From the NCBI GenBank assembly GCA_903915535.1, contig CAIWTJ010000272.1, forward strand, positions 1 to 64,000: 64,000 nucleotides of DNA, given 5' to 3'. The notes beneath the pieces are model-generated. The model searched no databases and had not been told where the DNA came from. It saw only the letters and a list, made by a program, of their open reading frames with translations. Made by a program: the position numbers and the translations under genes. Of the stretch, positions 1 to 9,419 are shown piece by piece. Every line of letters begins with the position of its first letter. Position 1 is the first letter of the stretch. Source of the DNA: Enhydrobacter aerosaccus (GTDB lineage Bacteria; Pseudomonadota; Alphaproteobacteria; Reyranellales; Reyranellaceae).

Positions 1-297
1 GCCTACAACATCGTCGGCACCGCCGCGGACCTGGAGGAGGTCTCCGAGGGCGAAGTGATGAAATACTCCGCCGGGGGCTTCCGCGACTTCACCCGTATCG
101 CAGCCTCCGACCCGGTGATGTGGCGCGACGTCTTCCTGCTCAACAAGGACGCGGTGCTGGAGATCGTGGGCCGATTCACCGAGGATCTGCAGGCCCTGTC
201 GCGCGCCATCCGCTGGGGCGAGGGCGACAAGCTGTTCGACCTGTTCACGCGCACCCGCGACATCCGCCGCGCGCTGATCCATCTCAACCAGGCGTAG
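1..297 (+). CDS. Prephenate/arogenate dehydrogenase, C-terminal part (truncated by window edge)
   Basis: Frame 1 open from base 1: AYNIVGTAADLEEVSEGEVMKYSAGGFRDFTRIAASDPVMWRDVFLLNKDAVLEIV..., typical prephenate dehydrogenase C-terminus. Confidence 0.8.
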   Translation, partial: AYNIVGTAADLEEVSEGEVMKYSAGGFRDFTRIAASDPVMWRDVFLLNKDAVLEIVGRFTEDLQALSRAIRWGEGDKLFDLFTRTRDIRRALIHLNQA

Positions 298-338
298 ACA
301 CTCCCCGTCACCCCGAGCGTAGCCGAGGGGCCTTTCAT

Positions 339-929
339 ATGGCCGCCGTAGAGAAAAATAGGTCCCTCCACTCCGCCGCGCTGCGCACGGCTCCGGTCGG
401 GACGACGGACCGCCCCATGTGGGTCTTCGCCTACGGCTCGCTGATGTGGAATCCGGGCTTCAAGCCCTCGGAGACACAGCCCGCGCAGCTGCACGGCTTC
501 CACCGCGCCTTCTGCATCTACTCCGAGCATTATCGCGGCAGCCCGCAGAAGCCCGGGCTGATCCTGGGCCTGCTCGCGGGCGGTTCGTGCCGCGGCCTCG
601 CGCATCGCCTGCCGGCCGCCTCCTACGACAAGGTCCGGCGCTATCTCTGGCAGCGCGAGATCGAGAACGACGGCGTCTATGTCGAGCAGATCCGCACGCT
701 TCGTCTCGCCGACGGGCGCGCCGTGCCGTCGCTGGTCTATCTCGCGGACCGGGCGCATCGCCAGTTCGCCGGCAAGCTGCCGCTCGCACGGTCGATCGCC
801 CTGGTGCGCCAGGGCAAGGGCGCGACCGGAAGCAACATCGATTATGTCAGGAACACGCTCATGCACATGCACGAGCTAGGACTACGGGACAGGACGCTCG
901 AAGAGCTGGCGCGGCGCGCCAGCCTCTAA
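339..929 (+). CDS. Gamma-glutamylcyclotransferase (ChaC-like)
   Basis: MWVFAYGSLMWNPGF motif and ChaC-like length; start at 339 or 417. Confidence 0.8.
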   Translation: MAAVEKNRSLHSAALRTAPVGTTDRPMWVFAYGSLMWNPGFKPSETQPAQLHGFHRAFCIYSEHYRGSPQKPGLILGLLAGGSCRGLAHRLPAASYDKVRRYLWQREIENDGVYVEQIRTLRLADGRAVPSLVYLADRAHRQFAGKLPLARSIALVRQGKGATGSNIDYVRNTLMHMHELGLRDRTLEELARRASL

Positions 930-1601
930 TCAATGCGCGTCGTTGAAGATCGCCTTCATGATGAAGCGCCATTCCTCGCGCGCCTGTTCGACGGTGAGGC
1001 CGAGCCGCTCGCGCAGCACGATCCAGTTCTCCGGCGTCAGCGCGACGGAGAGCGCGTTCAGCGTGTGCTCGCGCTTCTCGCCGGGCAGCGCCGAGAGTTC
1101 CGGGCCGAAGGTGTCGGCGATCTGCTCGCGGTTGCCGGAATAGAGGCTCACGAGCCTGGCCGCGGCATCGGCCGAGCGGCGCTGCAGGGTCTGGATGAAC
1201 GTCCACATCGGCCGCACCGTCTCGTAGCGTTCGGCGCGATGATCGACGACGACGCCGATGCGCTGGTCGAGCGGCCACTGGCGATTGATCTCGGGATGCC
1301 CGCCGGTGACCGTCGTCAGCACGCGCCCGAGGACCGCGACGTAGAGTTCGGCGGTATCGGCGAAATGCTGGAACACGGTGCGCGCCGAGACGCCGGCGAG
1401 CTTGGCGATATCGCGGACGATCGGCGCCACTTCGCCGTCCAGGGCGAGCGTCTGGGTGGAGGTAACAATGGCCTCGCGCGTCCGCGCGACGCGGTCGCCG
1501 CGCGCGGCATGCTGCGGGACTGCTTGCAGTTCAGATGTCGACAGTGCGTCCATTTTCTCTACCCCTGCGAGCGGTCCCTCTTGACGCGGAGCCTTGCTCA
1601 T
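930..1601 (-). CDS. TetR family transcriptional regulator
   Basis: N-terminal HTH: TREAIVTSTQTLALDGEVAPIVRDIAKLAGVSARTVFQHFADTAELYVAV. Confidence 0.8.
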   Translation of the reverse strand: MSKAPRQEGPLAGVEKMDALSTSELQAVPQHAARGDRVARTREAIVTSTQTLALDGEVAPIVRDIAKLAGVSARTVFQHFADTAELYVAVLGRVLTTVTGGHPEINRQWPLDQRIGVVVDHRAERYETVRPMWTFIQTLQRRSADAAARLVSLYSGNREQIADTFGPELSALPGEKREHTLNALSVALTPENWIVLRERLGLTVEQAREEWRFIMKAIFNDAH

Positions 1602-1753
1602 TGCGTACGAGCGGTGACACGATTTCGTTATACTGCAGTGCGTAATCTAACTGAGAAACGTGCACGCGCTGAAGCACTATAAGTGCATTTCCGCGTAAGC
1701 AATTCGTAAGCAAGCGGTTCGTAAGTAAGCTTTGTGTAAGGTACGATAATCGC

Positions 1754-2908
1754 ATGACAAAGAAGACCGTTTCCGCCGCTTCGCTCGCCGCCCAGGCCAT
1801 GGGCTGGATCGATCCCGTCACCCGGGCCGTGGTGCCGCCGATCCACATGGCGAGCACCTACCTGCGTGACGAGGACAATGGTTACAGTTCCGGACGTATC
1901 TATGCGCGCGCCGACAATCCTACCTTCGACCAGGCCGAGGCGACGCTGACGGCCCTCGAAGGCGGCGCGAAATCGCTGATCTTCTCTTCGGGCATGAGTG
2001 CGGCCACCGCGTGCTTCCTGGCCCTCGCGCCGGGCGACCATGTCGTGGTGCCAAAGGTCATGTACTGGTCGCTGCGCAACTGGCTCGCGACGTTCGCGAC
2101 CAGCTGGGGCCTCAAGGTCGAGTTCGTCGACGCCGACAGGACCGACGCGATTGCCGCGGCAGTGAAGAAAGGCGTGACCAAGCTGGTATGGCTCGAGACG
2201 CCGGCCAACCCGACCTGGGCCCTGAGCGACATCGCCGCCGCCGCCGAGATCGCGCACAAGGCGGGCGCGCTTCTGGGAGTGGATTCCACCGTAGCGACTC
2301 CGGTGCTGACGCGGCCGATCGAACACGGCGCCGACATCGTGATGCATTCGGCCACCAAGTATCTCAACGGCCATTCCGACATCATCGCGGGCGCGCTGGT
2401 TGGCGCCCGCGACGACGATCACTGGATGAAGCTGCGCGCCATCCGCGCGCAGCTCGGCACGATCCTGGGCCAGACCGAAGCCTGGCTGCTGATGCGCGGC
2501 ATGCGCACGCTCTACCCGCGCGTCGCCTGGGCCTGCCGCTCGGCGCAGTCGCTGGCCGAGAAGTTCGCGGCGCATCCGATGATCGAGGAGGTGCTCTATC
2601 CCGGCCTGCCATCGTTCGCGGGCCATGCCGTGGCCAGGAAGCAGATGACCAACGGCTTCGGCGGCATGCTGTCGGTGCGCATCAAGGGAGGCGAGCGTGC
2701 CGCCGTCGCCACCGCCGCGCGGGTCGAGCTATGGAAGCGCGCCACGTCGCTGGGCGGCGTCGAGAGCCTGATCGAGCACCGCGCCAGCATCGAAGGCCCG
2801 GGCACGCCGTGCCCACCGGATCTGCTGCGCCTGTCCGTCGGCGTCGAGGAGAGCGCCGACCTGTTCGAGGATCTCGATCAGGCGCTGAAGCGCGCCCACA
2901 ACGCATAA
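1754..2908 (+). CDS. metC: Cystathionine beta-lyase (Cys/Met metabolism PLP-dependent enzyme)
   Basis: 384 aa; HSATKYLNGHSDIIAGALVG PLP-lysine motif, C-terminal SLGGVESLIEHRAS. Confidence 0.85.
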   Translation: MTKKTVSAASLAAQAMGWIDPVTRAVVPPIHMASTYLRDEDNGYSSGRIYARADNPTFDQAEATLTALEGGAKSLIFSSGMSAATACFLALAPGDHVVVPKVMYWSLRNWLATFATSWGLKVEFVDADRTDAIAAAVKKGVTKLVWLETPANPTWALSDIAAAAEIAHKAGALLGVDSTVATPVLTRPIEHGADIVMHSATKYLNGHSDIIAGALVGARDDDHWMKLRAIRAQLGTILGQTEAWLLMRGMRTLYPRVAWACRSAQSLAEKFAAHPMIEEVLYPGLPSFAGHAVARKQMTNGFGGMLSVRIKGGERAAVATAARVELWKRATSLGGVESLIEHRASIEGPGTPCPPDLLRLSVGVEESADLFEDLDQALKRAHNA

Positions 2909-3049
2909 GGCGCTTCGCGCAGCGAAGCGATCGGCGGCGTGTAGCGCTGCAGGGAGCGCAGCGACCGAAGCGCGGGCGCCGCGCCGTGCAGAATAGATAA
3001 AGATCCTTCGCGGAGTTTATCCTGACGGCGGCCTGCGCCGCCGAAGGGC

Positions 3050-4018
3050 TCAGGATGACAGGGTGAACCCCTCACGCAGGGGATCGTCGGCGTCGAAGCG
3101 GAACGTCGCTTCGCCCGTGACGTAGGCAATACCGCCGACCTCGACGATCACCGACTTGCGTGGCCCCACGAGCGGGCCGTTGCGCAGCGGCGTGCCGGTG
3201 AAGATCGAACCGGTGCAGCTCTCGAATCGGCTCTCCTGGCCGAGCTTCGCCTGCCGGCGCATGACCTGCAGCGCCATGCGCGCCGACACGCCGCTGCCGG
3301 TCGGGCTGCGATCGATCTGGCGGCCGGCGAAAATGCAGACGTTGCGGCTGGGCGACACGGCACCGTCGGTGAGGATCGTGCCGTAGAGAAAGGCGAGATC
3401 GGGCTCGGACGGATGCTCGATCGGGATGGCCTTGGCCGCGGCAAGCGCGATCTCCTCGCCGGCGTCGACGATGGCGCGCATCGGCGACGTCTTGAGATCA
3501 AGGCCGATCGAATCGGCGGACAGGAAGGCGTAGAACGCGCCGCCATAGGCGATGTCGACCGTCACCGGCCCCCAGGTCGCGGTCGGCGCCACGCGGTCGA
3601 GCGCATAGACGAAGGACGGCACGCTCTCGAAGCGCACCCAGCCTTGCCTGTCGACATTCGCAACCACCAGCCCGCACGGGCATTGCAGGCGGACGGTCGG
3701 GCCTTTCACCCGCCCGCTCTCGACCGCCCAGCGCGCGAGCGCGATGGTGGCGTGGCCGCACATGGTCGAGTAGCCCTCGTTGTGCATGAACAGCACGGCG
3801 AGCTCGGCCTCGGGATGATCGGGCTCGACCAGCAGCGCGCCGTACATGCCGTCGTGACCGCGCGGCTCCAGCATCAGGCCGCGCCGCAAATGATCGTGCT
3901 TCTCCAGACACTCGCGCCGCTTGCCGAGCAAGGTCGGCGCCGTGAGCTTCGGCCAGCCGTCGACGATGATGCGCGTCGGCTCGCCGCCGGTGTGCATCTC
4001 CACCGTGGAGAGAATCAT
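3050..4018 (-). CDS. Proline racemase family, probably trans-3-hydroxy-L-proline dehydratase
   Basis: MCGHATIAL first catalytic Cys; second site RSPTGSGVSARMA carries Thr rather than Cys; ATGA overlap with upstream gene. Confidence 0.8.
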   Translation of the reverse strand: MILSTVEMHTGGEPTRIIVDGWPKLTAPTLLGKRRECLEKHDHLRRGLMLEPRGHDGMYGALLVEPDHPEAELAVLFMHNEGYSTMCGHATIALARWAVESGRVKGPTVRLQCPCGLVVANVDRQGWVRFESVPSFVYALDRVAPTATWGPVTVDIAYGGAFYAFLSADSIGLDLKTSPMRAIVDAGEEIALAAAKAIPIEHPSEPDLAFLYGTILTDGAVSPSRNVCIFAGRQIDRSPTGSGVSARMALQVMRRQAKLGQESRFESCTGSIFTGTPLRNGPLVGPRKSVIVEVGGIAYVTGEATFRFDADDPLREGFTLSS

Positions 4019-5190
4019 CCGAACGCCTTGCCCAGGCCCGCGCCGATGCGCTCGTTCATCATCTCGATCGAGCCGTCGGTATAGGCCGCGATCTTGGCGC
4101 CCGCGAGATGGCGCGACAGCGGATACTCCGCGCGCAAGCCGTTGGCGCCCATCGCCTGGATGCAGTCGGCGATGCGCTGCACCGCCATGTCGGTGGCGAA
4201 TTTCTTGGCGTAGGCCGCGGGCATCACCGCGTCGCCGCCGGTATCGATGAGGCGCGCCGCGCGATAGGTGAGCAGCCGCGCCGCTTCGAGATCGGTCGCG
4301 GCATCGGCCAGTTTCCAGCGCACGCCCTGATGCTCGATCACCGGCTGGCCGAAGCTCTTGCGCTGCTGCGTGTAGCGCACCGCGGTCTCCAGGCTGGCCT
4401 GCAGCATGCCGCAGCACATGGCGGCCACATAGGCCCGCGCGCCGTTGATGCCAGCAAGTGCCGCCTTGAAGCCTTCGCCGGCGGGCTTCAGCAGAGCCTC
4501 GTCGGGCGCGATGTAGTCGACGAGACGAAAACCGCCGACGCCGATCGCGTGACCGCCATGCAGTTCGAACGGCTTCTCGCGCTGGAAGCCCGGACGCTCG
4601 GCCTCGATCGCGAAGCAGGCGATGCCGCGGTAGCCCTGCGCCTTGTCGGTCTGGGCATAGGCAATGGAAAGCCCCGCCACCGCGGCGTTGGTGATCCACG
4701 CCTTGGCGCCGTTCAGCTTCCAGCCGCCGTCGACCTTCACCGCCGTCATCTCGAGACCGCCGAAATCGCTGCCGACATTGGGCTCGCTGAGGCCCGCGCA
4801 GCCGATCACCTCGCCCGTCAGCATGCGCGGCAGCAGGCGCGCCACATGGGCAGGCGCGCCGTCGCGGGCAAAGCGGGCGCAGGCGTTGTGATGGTTGATC
4901 ATCGCGAAAGCGAAGGCGAAGTCGGCCTTGGCGATCTCCTCGAAGGCGCGCAGCTTGCAGGAAAAGGACAGGCCCTGCCCGCCGTGCTTCTTCGCCAGTT
5001 CGATCGTGTTGAGGCCGGCGGCGCAGCCCGCCCGGAGAGTCTCCAGCGGATAATGCCGCTCCCATTCCCAGCGCGCGGCTTGGGGCGCCACGTGCTCCGC
5101 GGCAAAGGCCTTCGCCCGGGCGACGACGGAAAGTTCCTCGGCGGTCAGGAATTCATCCAGCATTCGCCTGAGATACACGATTGGACCCAT
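4015..5190 (-). CDS. Acyl-CoA dehydrogenase
   Basis: 391 aa; GCAGLSEPNVGSDFGGLEMTAVK, RKSFGQPVIEHQGVRWKLADAATDLEAAR, TDGSIEMMNERIG. Confidence 0.85.
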   Translation of the reverse strand: MGPIVYLRRMLDEFLTAEELSVVARAKAFAAEHVAPQAARWEWERHYPLETLRAGCAAGLNTIELAKKHGGQGLSFSCKLRAFEEIAKADFAFAFAMINHHNACARFARDGAPAHVARLLPRMLTGEVIGCAGLSEPNVGSDFGGLEMTAVKVDGGWKLNGAKAWITNAAVAGLSIAYAQTDKAQGYRGIACFAIEAERPGFQREKPFELHGGHAIGVGGFRLVDYIAPDEALLKPAGEGFKAALAGINGARAYVAAMCCGMLQASLETAVRYTQQRKSFGQPVIEHQGVRWKLADAATDLEAARLLTYRAARLIDTGGDAVMPAAYAKKFATDMAVQRIADCIQAMGANGLRAEYPLSRHLAGAKIAAYTDGSIEMMNERIGAGLGKAFG

Positions 5191-5210
5191 GGCGCAACCG
5201 CGGGCTAGAA
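5181..5210 (+). promoter_or_regulatory. Candidate sigma70-type promoter of the original tRNA-Gly (TTGGAC-N18-TAGAAT)
   Basis: TTGGAC 5181-5186 and TAGAAT 5205-5210, 10 nt upstream of the tRNA 5' end at 5221. Confidence 0.5.
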
Positions 5211-5220
5211 TATCCCCGAT

Positions 5221-5257
5221 GCGGGTGTAGCTCAGGGGTAGAGCGTCGGCTTCCCAA
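5221..5257 (+). repeat. attL core: 5' 37 nt of tRNA-Gly(CCC)
   Basis: gcgggtgtagctcaggggtagagcgtcggcttcccaa, identical to 55512-55548, then diverges. Confidence 0.9.
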
Positions 5258-5319
5258 TCGCCCGCACGCGCCGCCGGTGCCCGGTTTTGCTGGGTTTTCG
5301 CAAGGCCACATTGGCCGTT

Positions 5320-6588
5320 TCAGGCCGTTTTTCGCCGCCCAGTCCCCACCGGAGTCCCCACCGGAACCGAACGGCGTTCGCGCACGGTCGACCGGCGGGC
5401 CGTCGCCTTCTTGACGGCGCTGGCGATCTCCGTAGCCGCCAGCTGGATATAGAGATCCGTGGTCGCCGGATCCTGATGGCGGGCGGCACCCTTGGCGGCC
5501 GACTGCTGGACCTTCGCCACCTCCGTAATCATGCGCGCCCGCACGTCGTGGAAGCGGTGCGGGTTGGCGACGCCGGCGGCCTTGCCTGAGTGCTTCCACG
5601 ACCGGCGGATCGACTTCAGCGGCCGCCAGACGCCGGCGGGCACCTTGCGGCCGACCATGAACGCATGACGGTGGACCGGGCCAGGCCAAGTGATCAGGTG
5701 GTCGACTCCGCGGGCGATCGCCTGCCGCTCGAGCCGGCGCAGCAGCTGCCAGCCGGCGTCGCCGCCGAACGCGAGTTCGTCGTTCCCGCTCTTTGTCTCG
5801 CCGGCGGCAAAGCGCAGGCCGCGGGCGTCGCGATCGACATGGCGCCGGCGCACGGTGAGCGCTTCGGTGAGGCGCAGGCCGAACAGGCGCGCGAGCTCGG
5901 CCGTCTCGACGGTCCAGGGCGGCGCGACGGCCAGGCGCGCGTTCAGCTCCCGATCGGGGATCGGCCGCGGCAGGCGGCGCGGCAGGCGATGCAAGACGAT
6001 CTCGGGCACGCGCTCCACGGCCGGCCGGCCCGTTTCCGGATCCCGCACCTTCTCGGCGATCGTGAACAGCCGGCGCAGAATCTTGAGATACTTGTTCGTG
6101 GTCGCCTTCGATCGGGGCTTGCCGGTCGATCGCCAGTGCTTGGGGTCGGCCGGATCCTCGACGTCGCCCATTTTCACGCCGGGCCCGGCCGCCCAAGTCT
6201 TGAGGATCTGCGCGTCGCTATAGGCGCGATAGGCGGCGGTTTCGGTGTCGCCGATCTCCGACATGGGCGTGCCTGCCCCGAAGTACGTCACGAGCTCGGC
6301 GGCATAGGTCCGCAGGTTGCCGCCGTGCGACCAGTGACGGCCGACCGATCTCTGCAGCAGAACGGCCGTCGCCTGTGTGATCGTGAAGGCACCCGCGCGC
6401 GCGCTGGATCGGCCGCGCCGGCGCTTCGCGGCCTCCCTCGCGCTGTTCTCGATTTCTCGGGCTTCGGTTTTCGATCGTGCAGGCTTGTTCGTAGCCGGAT
6501 CCAGGCACTGGCGATGATGGCGCACGCCGGCCAGCTGAAACTCATAGAACCAGGCGCCGCCCCTGTCCTTTCGTCGATACACGGTCAT
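5320..6588 (-). CDS. Prophage tyrosine recombinase (integrase)
   Basis: 422 aa; LFGLRLTEALTVRRRHV, HDVRARMITEVAK, TTDLYIQ catalytic-domain motifs; adjacent to attL. Confidence 0.9.
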   Translation of the reverse strand: MTVYRRKDRGGAWFYEFQLAGVRHHRQCLDPATNKPARSKTEAREIENSAREAAKRRRGRSSARAGAFTITQATAVLLQRSVGRHWSHGGNLRTYAAELVTYFGAGTPMSEIGDTETAAYRAYSDAQILKTWAAGPGVKMGDVEDPADPKHWRSTGKPRSKATTNKYLKILRRLFTIAEKVRDPETGRPAVERVPEIVLHRLPRRLPRPIPDRELNARLAVAPPWTVETAELARLFGLRLTEALTVRRRHVDRDARGLRFAAGETKSGNDELAFGGDAGWQLLRRLERQAIARGVDHLITWPGPVHRHAFMVGRKVPAGVWRPLKSIRRSWKHSGKAAGVANPHRFHDVRARMITEVAKVQQSAAKGAARHQDPATTDLYIQLAATEIASAVKKATARRSTVRERRSVPVGTPVGTGRRKTA

Positions 6589-6664
6589 GGCGGCGACCCT
6601 ATCCGCCGGCGCCGTCGATCGACAAGGTCGCAGGGTCCGGAAAGGTCGGCGGCGATTCCGCTCT

Positions 6665-7018
6665 TTAGACGGGAATGCCCCATGCGCGCAGCTGCGCCAG
6701 CGCTTCGTCGTGGGCCGGATTGGGCGCCCGCCGGCGGCCGGGTTTCGCCTGGCCGGGCTGATCCCGATCGTCGTCGGCCGCGGCGCCGATCGCGCGACGG
6801 CGTTTGTAGGCTCGCAGCGAGCCCAGATCGACGCGCACCCCGCCGCGGATCTCGCCCAAGCCGACGCGATGGCCCGACAGCTTCTTTCGCCGCAGCAGCT
6901 TGCGGATCATCGACTGATCGCAGCCCAGTATCCGCGCGGCTTCCTCGACGGTCACGGCGTCGTCGTCGCGCCGCTGGGCGGCGACTTCGGCAGGCGTGAG
7001 GGCGAGGCGCAGGGTCAT
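6665..7018 (-). CDS. Helix-turn-helix DNA-binding protein (excisionase-like)
   Basis: VTVEEAARILGCDQSMIRKLLRRKKLSGHRVGLGEIRGGVRVDL; ATGA overlap with next gene. Confidence 0.55.
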   Translation of the reverse strand: MTLRLALTPAEVAAQRRDDDAVTVEEAARILGCDQSMIRKLLRRKKLSGHRVGLGEIRGGVRVDLGSLRAYKRRRAIGAAADDDRDQPGQAKPGRRRAPNPAHDEALAQLRAWGIPV

Positions 7019-7314
7019 GCCGGCGTGCGCCTCTTGAGGGTGAGAATGGCGCGCGAGATCGCCGCGGCCCTGTCCTTCTTCGTCGCCGGATGCTTCGCCC
7101 GCAATTTCCACAAGGACTCGAGCACCGACAACATGGTGCCGGCGCAATGAAGCGGCTCCTCGGTGAGCATGTGATAGGGGCGACCCGCTGCCAGGGCTTC
7201 CGCGATCATGTGAAGATGCCGCGATGCCGGGCAGGTGTTCGTCGGAAATCGCCGGATCCGATTTACTCGTCGGCGCAGGTTCCGCAGATAGCGGGCTTCC
7301 TCTGCCGGCGTCAT
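7015..7314 (-). CDS. Hypothetical phage protein
   Basis: 99 aa ORF in a tightly overlapping leftward operon. Confidence 0.6.
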   Translation of the reverse strand: MTPAEEARYLRNLRRRVNRIRRFPTNTCPASRHLHMIAEALAAGRPYHMLTEEPLHCAGTMLSVLESLWKLRAKHPATKKDRAAAISRAILTLKRRTPA

Positions 7315-7541
7315 GAGCCAGGCCTCGGCGGCAAGGGCGGTATCGGTGCCTTCCCCTCGAGCACGCGAAGTCGCTCGAGCGCGTCGGCCGCGGCCGTCGC
7401 AATGTCGGCGAACAATCGGCCGAGACTGTCGTCGGAAAACACCCGGTCGGCGTCGCCGCGAATGACGGCGATTCGGACGCTCGGCAAGACTTCCGCGATC
7501 GCGCGCAGTGTCGGGATGCTGAAAGCGTCCTGATCGCTCAT
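7311..7541 (-). CDS. Hypothetical phage protein
   Basis: MSDQDAFSIPTLRAIAEVLPS...; 4-nt overlaps with both neighbours. Confidence 0.55.
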   Translation of the reverse strand: MSDQDAFSIPTLRAIAEVLPSVRIAVIRGDADRVFSDDSLGRLFADIATAAADALERLRVLEGKAPIPPLPPRPGS

Positions 7542-8305
7542 AGCAGCACCTGCTGCACCGGCTCGGCCGCCGGCGGCGCCGGCGAACGGCGTTCGGTGTC
7601 GCCGCGGATCCGGCGCAGGATCTCGCGCGGGCTCACGAGCTCGACGTCGGGCCGGGCCTTGATCTCGGCGACCTTGCCGACGGGCACGTCGTAATGCGGC
7701 CAGCGGCCGCGGTGGAACCATCGGCGATTGATGCCGAGCTCGGCCGCCATGCCGTGCAGCCCGTCGATCGAATAGGGGATGCAGATCAGGTGCCGTTTCT
7801 CGTCGACCAGGAAGCGCGGCGCCGTCGCGCCCCCGGCCGCCTCGAGCGGCTGGCCGTCGACCAGGCTCGCCGCCCAGCGCAGGATCCGGTCGGCCGCGAC
7901 GTCTCGAGCGCCGTCCCAGTGGCCCGGATAGTCGGGCCCGGCGCCGCGCTCGGCCGCGTGGAAACTCACTTGGCCGCTCGGCAGGTCGACGTACAGCACG
8001 AACCGGTGATGCGGCTGCTCGCGATCCTCGCCCCAGCCCCAGCGCGAGATCTCGAGCTCGACCGAGTGCTCGAGCAGTAGCTGGGCGATGTTGCCCATGG
8101 CCCAGCCCTTCACGTCGTAAGCGCCGCCGCGGTGCCGCCGGGCCCGATAGCGCTTGGCGCGCGTGCTCGTCTTGCAGGCGCGCAGCAGGTTGGCGGCGAT
8201 CGCGCCGGCGGGGCCGATCGCCTCGAGGCGCTGATACAGCGCCCGCGTCGCGTCGCCGTCGGATCCGCGGTAGACTGTAAGGAGCTCGAGCAGGGTCGGG
8301 CTCAT
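7538..8305 (-). CDS. Hypothetical protein with DUF4031-like C-terminal segment
   Basis: SIDGLHGMAAELGINRRWFHRGRWPHYDVPVGKVAEIKA. Confidence 0.55.
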   Translation of the reverse strand: MSPTLLELLTVYRGSDGDATRALYQRLEAIGPAGAIAANLLRACKTSTRAKRYRARRHRGGAYDVKGWAMGNIAQLLLEHSVELEISRWGWGEDREQPHHRFVLYVDLPSGQVSFHAAERGAGPDYPGHWDGARDVAADRILRWAASLVDGQPLEAAGGATAPRFLVDEKRHLICIPYSIDGLHGMAAELGINRRWFHRGRWPHYDVPVGKVAEIKARPDVELVSPREILRRIRGDTERRSPAPPAAEPVQQVLL

Positions 8306-8568
8306 TGCAGTGCCCCGCCCTGGCGCACGGCCGCGGCGATCGCCTCGTCGATCTTCGGCCCATAGGGAACCGTTATCTGTCGATCGAGACGGGGCCGACG
8401 GATGCCGCAGGTAAAGACGGCCTCGCTGCTGTAGAGCGTACACTCCAAGTCTTTGTGAATTATCGTCATCGGACCCGGGATGCCGTTCTCGGCCATCGCG
8501 GCGACGACTTCGGCTTCGGCGCTGCAGATCCGTTTCATCGCAGATTGAACGAGCGTGCGTTTGATCAT
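8302..8568 (-). CDS. Hypothetical phage protein
   Basis: MIKRTLVQSAMKRICSAEAEVVAAM...; overlapping operon. Confidence 0.55.
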   Translation of the reverse strand: MIKRTLVQSAMKRICSAEAEVVAAMAENGIPGPMTIIHKDLECTLYSSEAVFTCGIRRPRLDRQITVPYGPKIDEAIAAAVRQGGALQ

Positions 8569-9419
8569 GAGCCGCGCCCTGGCACGTACAGTGCGCGCGG
8601 CTTGCCCTGGCCGAGTCTCACGCGCAGATATTTGTCGGTTTCGCAGAGAATGTTCGGCACGTCGCTGAAATCCATCCCGACGCCCGTTTCCCGTTCGACG
8701 ATCTTGTAAATCGCGCGCATTTCCATGAGTGCCGGCGTCTGGCCGAGCGGATGGTCGACGGTGCGGCCGTGGATCCTGTTCAGGCCGCGTAGCGTGCCAG
8801 GCCCTGCCGCCGCCCATGAGCCGACGTCGGGCGCGGCCTCGAGGATCGGCGTAAAGCGCATGTCGACGACGGCCTGATAGGCCATGAACATGCCCCAACC
8901 GTTCGAGGCGGTAATCCATTCATGGACGCGGCGCAGCGAGACGTTCCACGTCGGAAAGTGCTCGCGCCGGCGCCAGAGGGCGCCGATCACCGTCTCGGCG
9001 ATATAGCTTTGCTTGTCGGCGCCCTTGGTCGCCGGTGCCGAGATCATGTAGGCGCCGGTGTAGACCTTGTCGCCGCGTGCCTTCCGGGTGTTCAGGATGG
9101 CCGTCATGGACGCCGGCGCGAACGTCTCGTCGAGCGGCCAGGCCTGCTCGGCGATCAGCTCGGCCAGGGTGTCGGGCCAATTGATCTGTCGGGCGATGCA
9201 GAGCATGAGCCAGAGATACGGATGGCCGGCGAAGCGCTCTCGTATGTTCTCGCGGATCCAGAGGGTGCCGCGATCGTCCTCCCGCCGCACGTTGCAGAAT
9301 CGATAAGTGCCGATCACCTCGTCGGCGGTCCAGGGGTGCGGCTCGCCGGCGTCTTTGCGCCGGCGCACCTCCTCGCGTTCCTTGATCCACTGCCAGAGCG
9401 GCGAATAGTCGGGTGTCAT
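8565..9419 (-). CDS. Putative DNA base hypermodification protein (HMUDK_hel / alpha-glutamyl-putrescinyl-thymine pyrophosphorylase family)
   Basis: LWQWIKEREEVRRRKDAGEPHPWTADEVIGTYRFCNVRREDDRGTLWIRENIRERF matches the recalled family signature. Confidence 0.7.
   Translation of the reverse strand: MTPDYSPLWQWIKEREEVRRRKDAGEPHPWTADEVIGTYRFCNVRREDDRGTLWIRENIRERFAGHPYLWLMLCIARQINWPDTLAELIAEQAWPLDETFAPASMTAILNTRKARGDKVYTGAYMISAPATKGADKQSYIAETVIGALWRRREHFPTWNVSLRRVHEWITASNGWGMFMAYQAVVDMRFTPILEAAPDVGSWAAAGPGTLRGLNRIHGRTVDHPLGQTPALMEMRAIYKIVERETGVGMDFSDVPNILCETDKYLRVRLGQGKPRALYVPGRGS

Noticed and set aside
301-345. caccccgagcgtagccgagggg (and the similar aggatgaca-type segment near 3000-3060) as novel repeats
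   Set aside because: Resembles common short intergenic repeats of alphaproteobacterial genomes; too little here to call anything new.
1628-2626. Long antisense ORFs (also 2011..3000, 5590..6999, 31397..33070, 40689..42275 and similar)
   Set aside because: High GC gives long shadow ORFs; low-complexity Arg/Ala/Gly-rich translations opposite or out of frame with well-supported genes.
3050-5065. 671-aa minus ORF
   Set aside because: The N-terminal half is an out-of-frame reading of the acyl-CoA dehydrogenase; the real gene starts at 4018.
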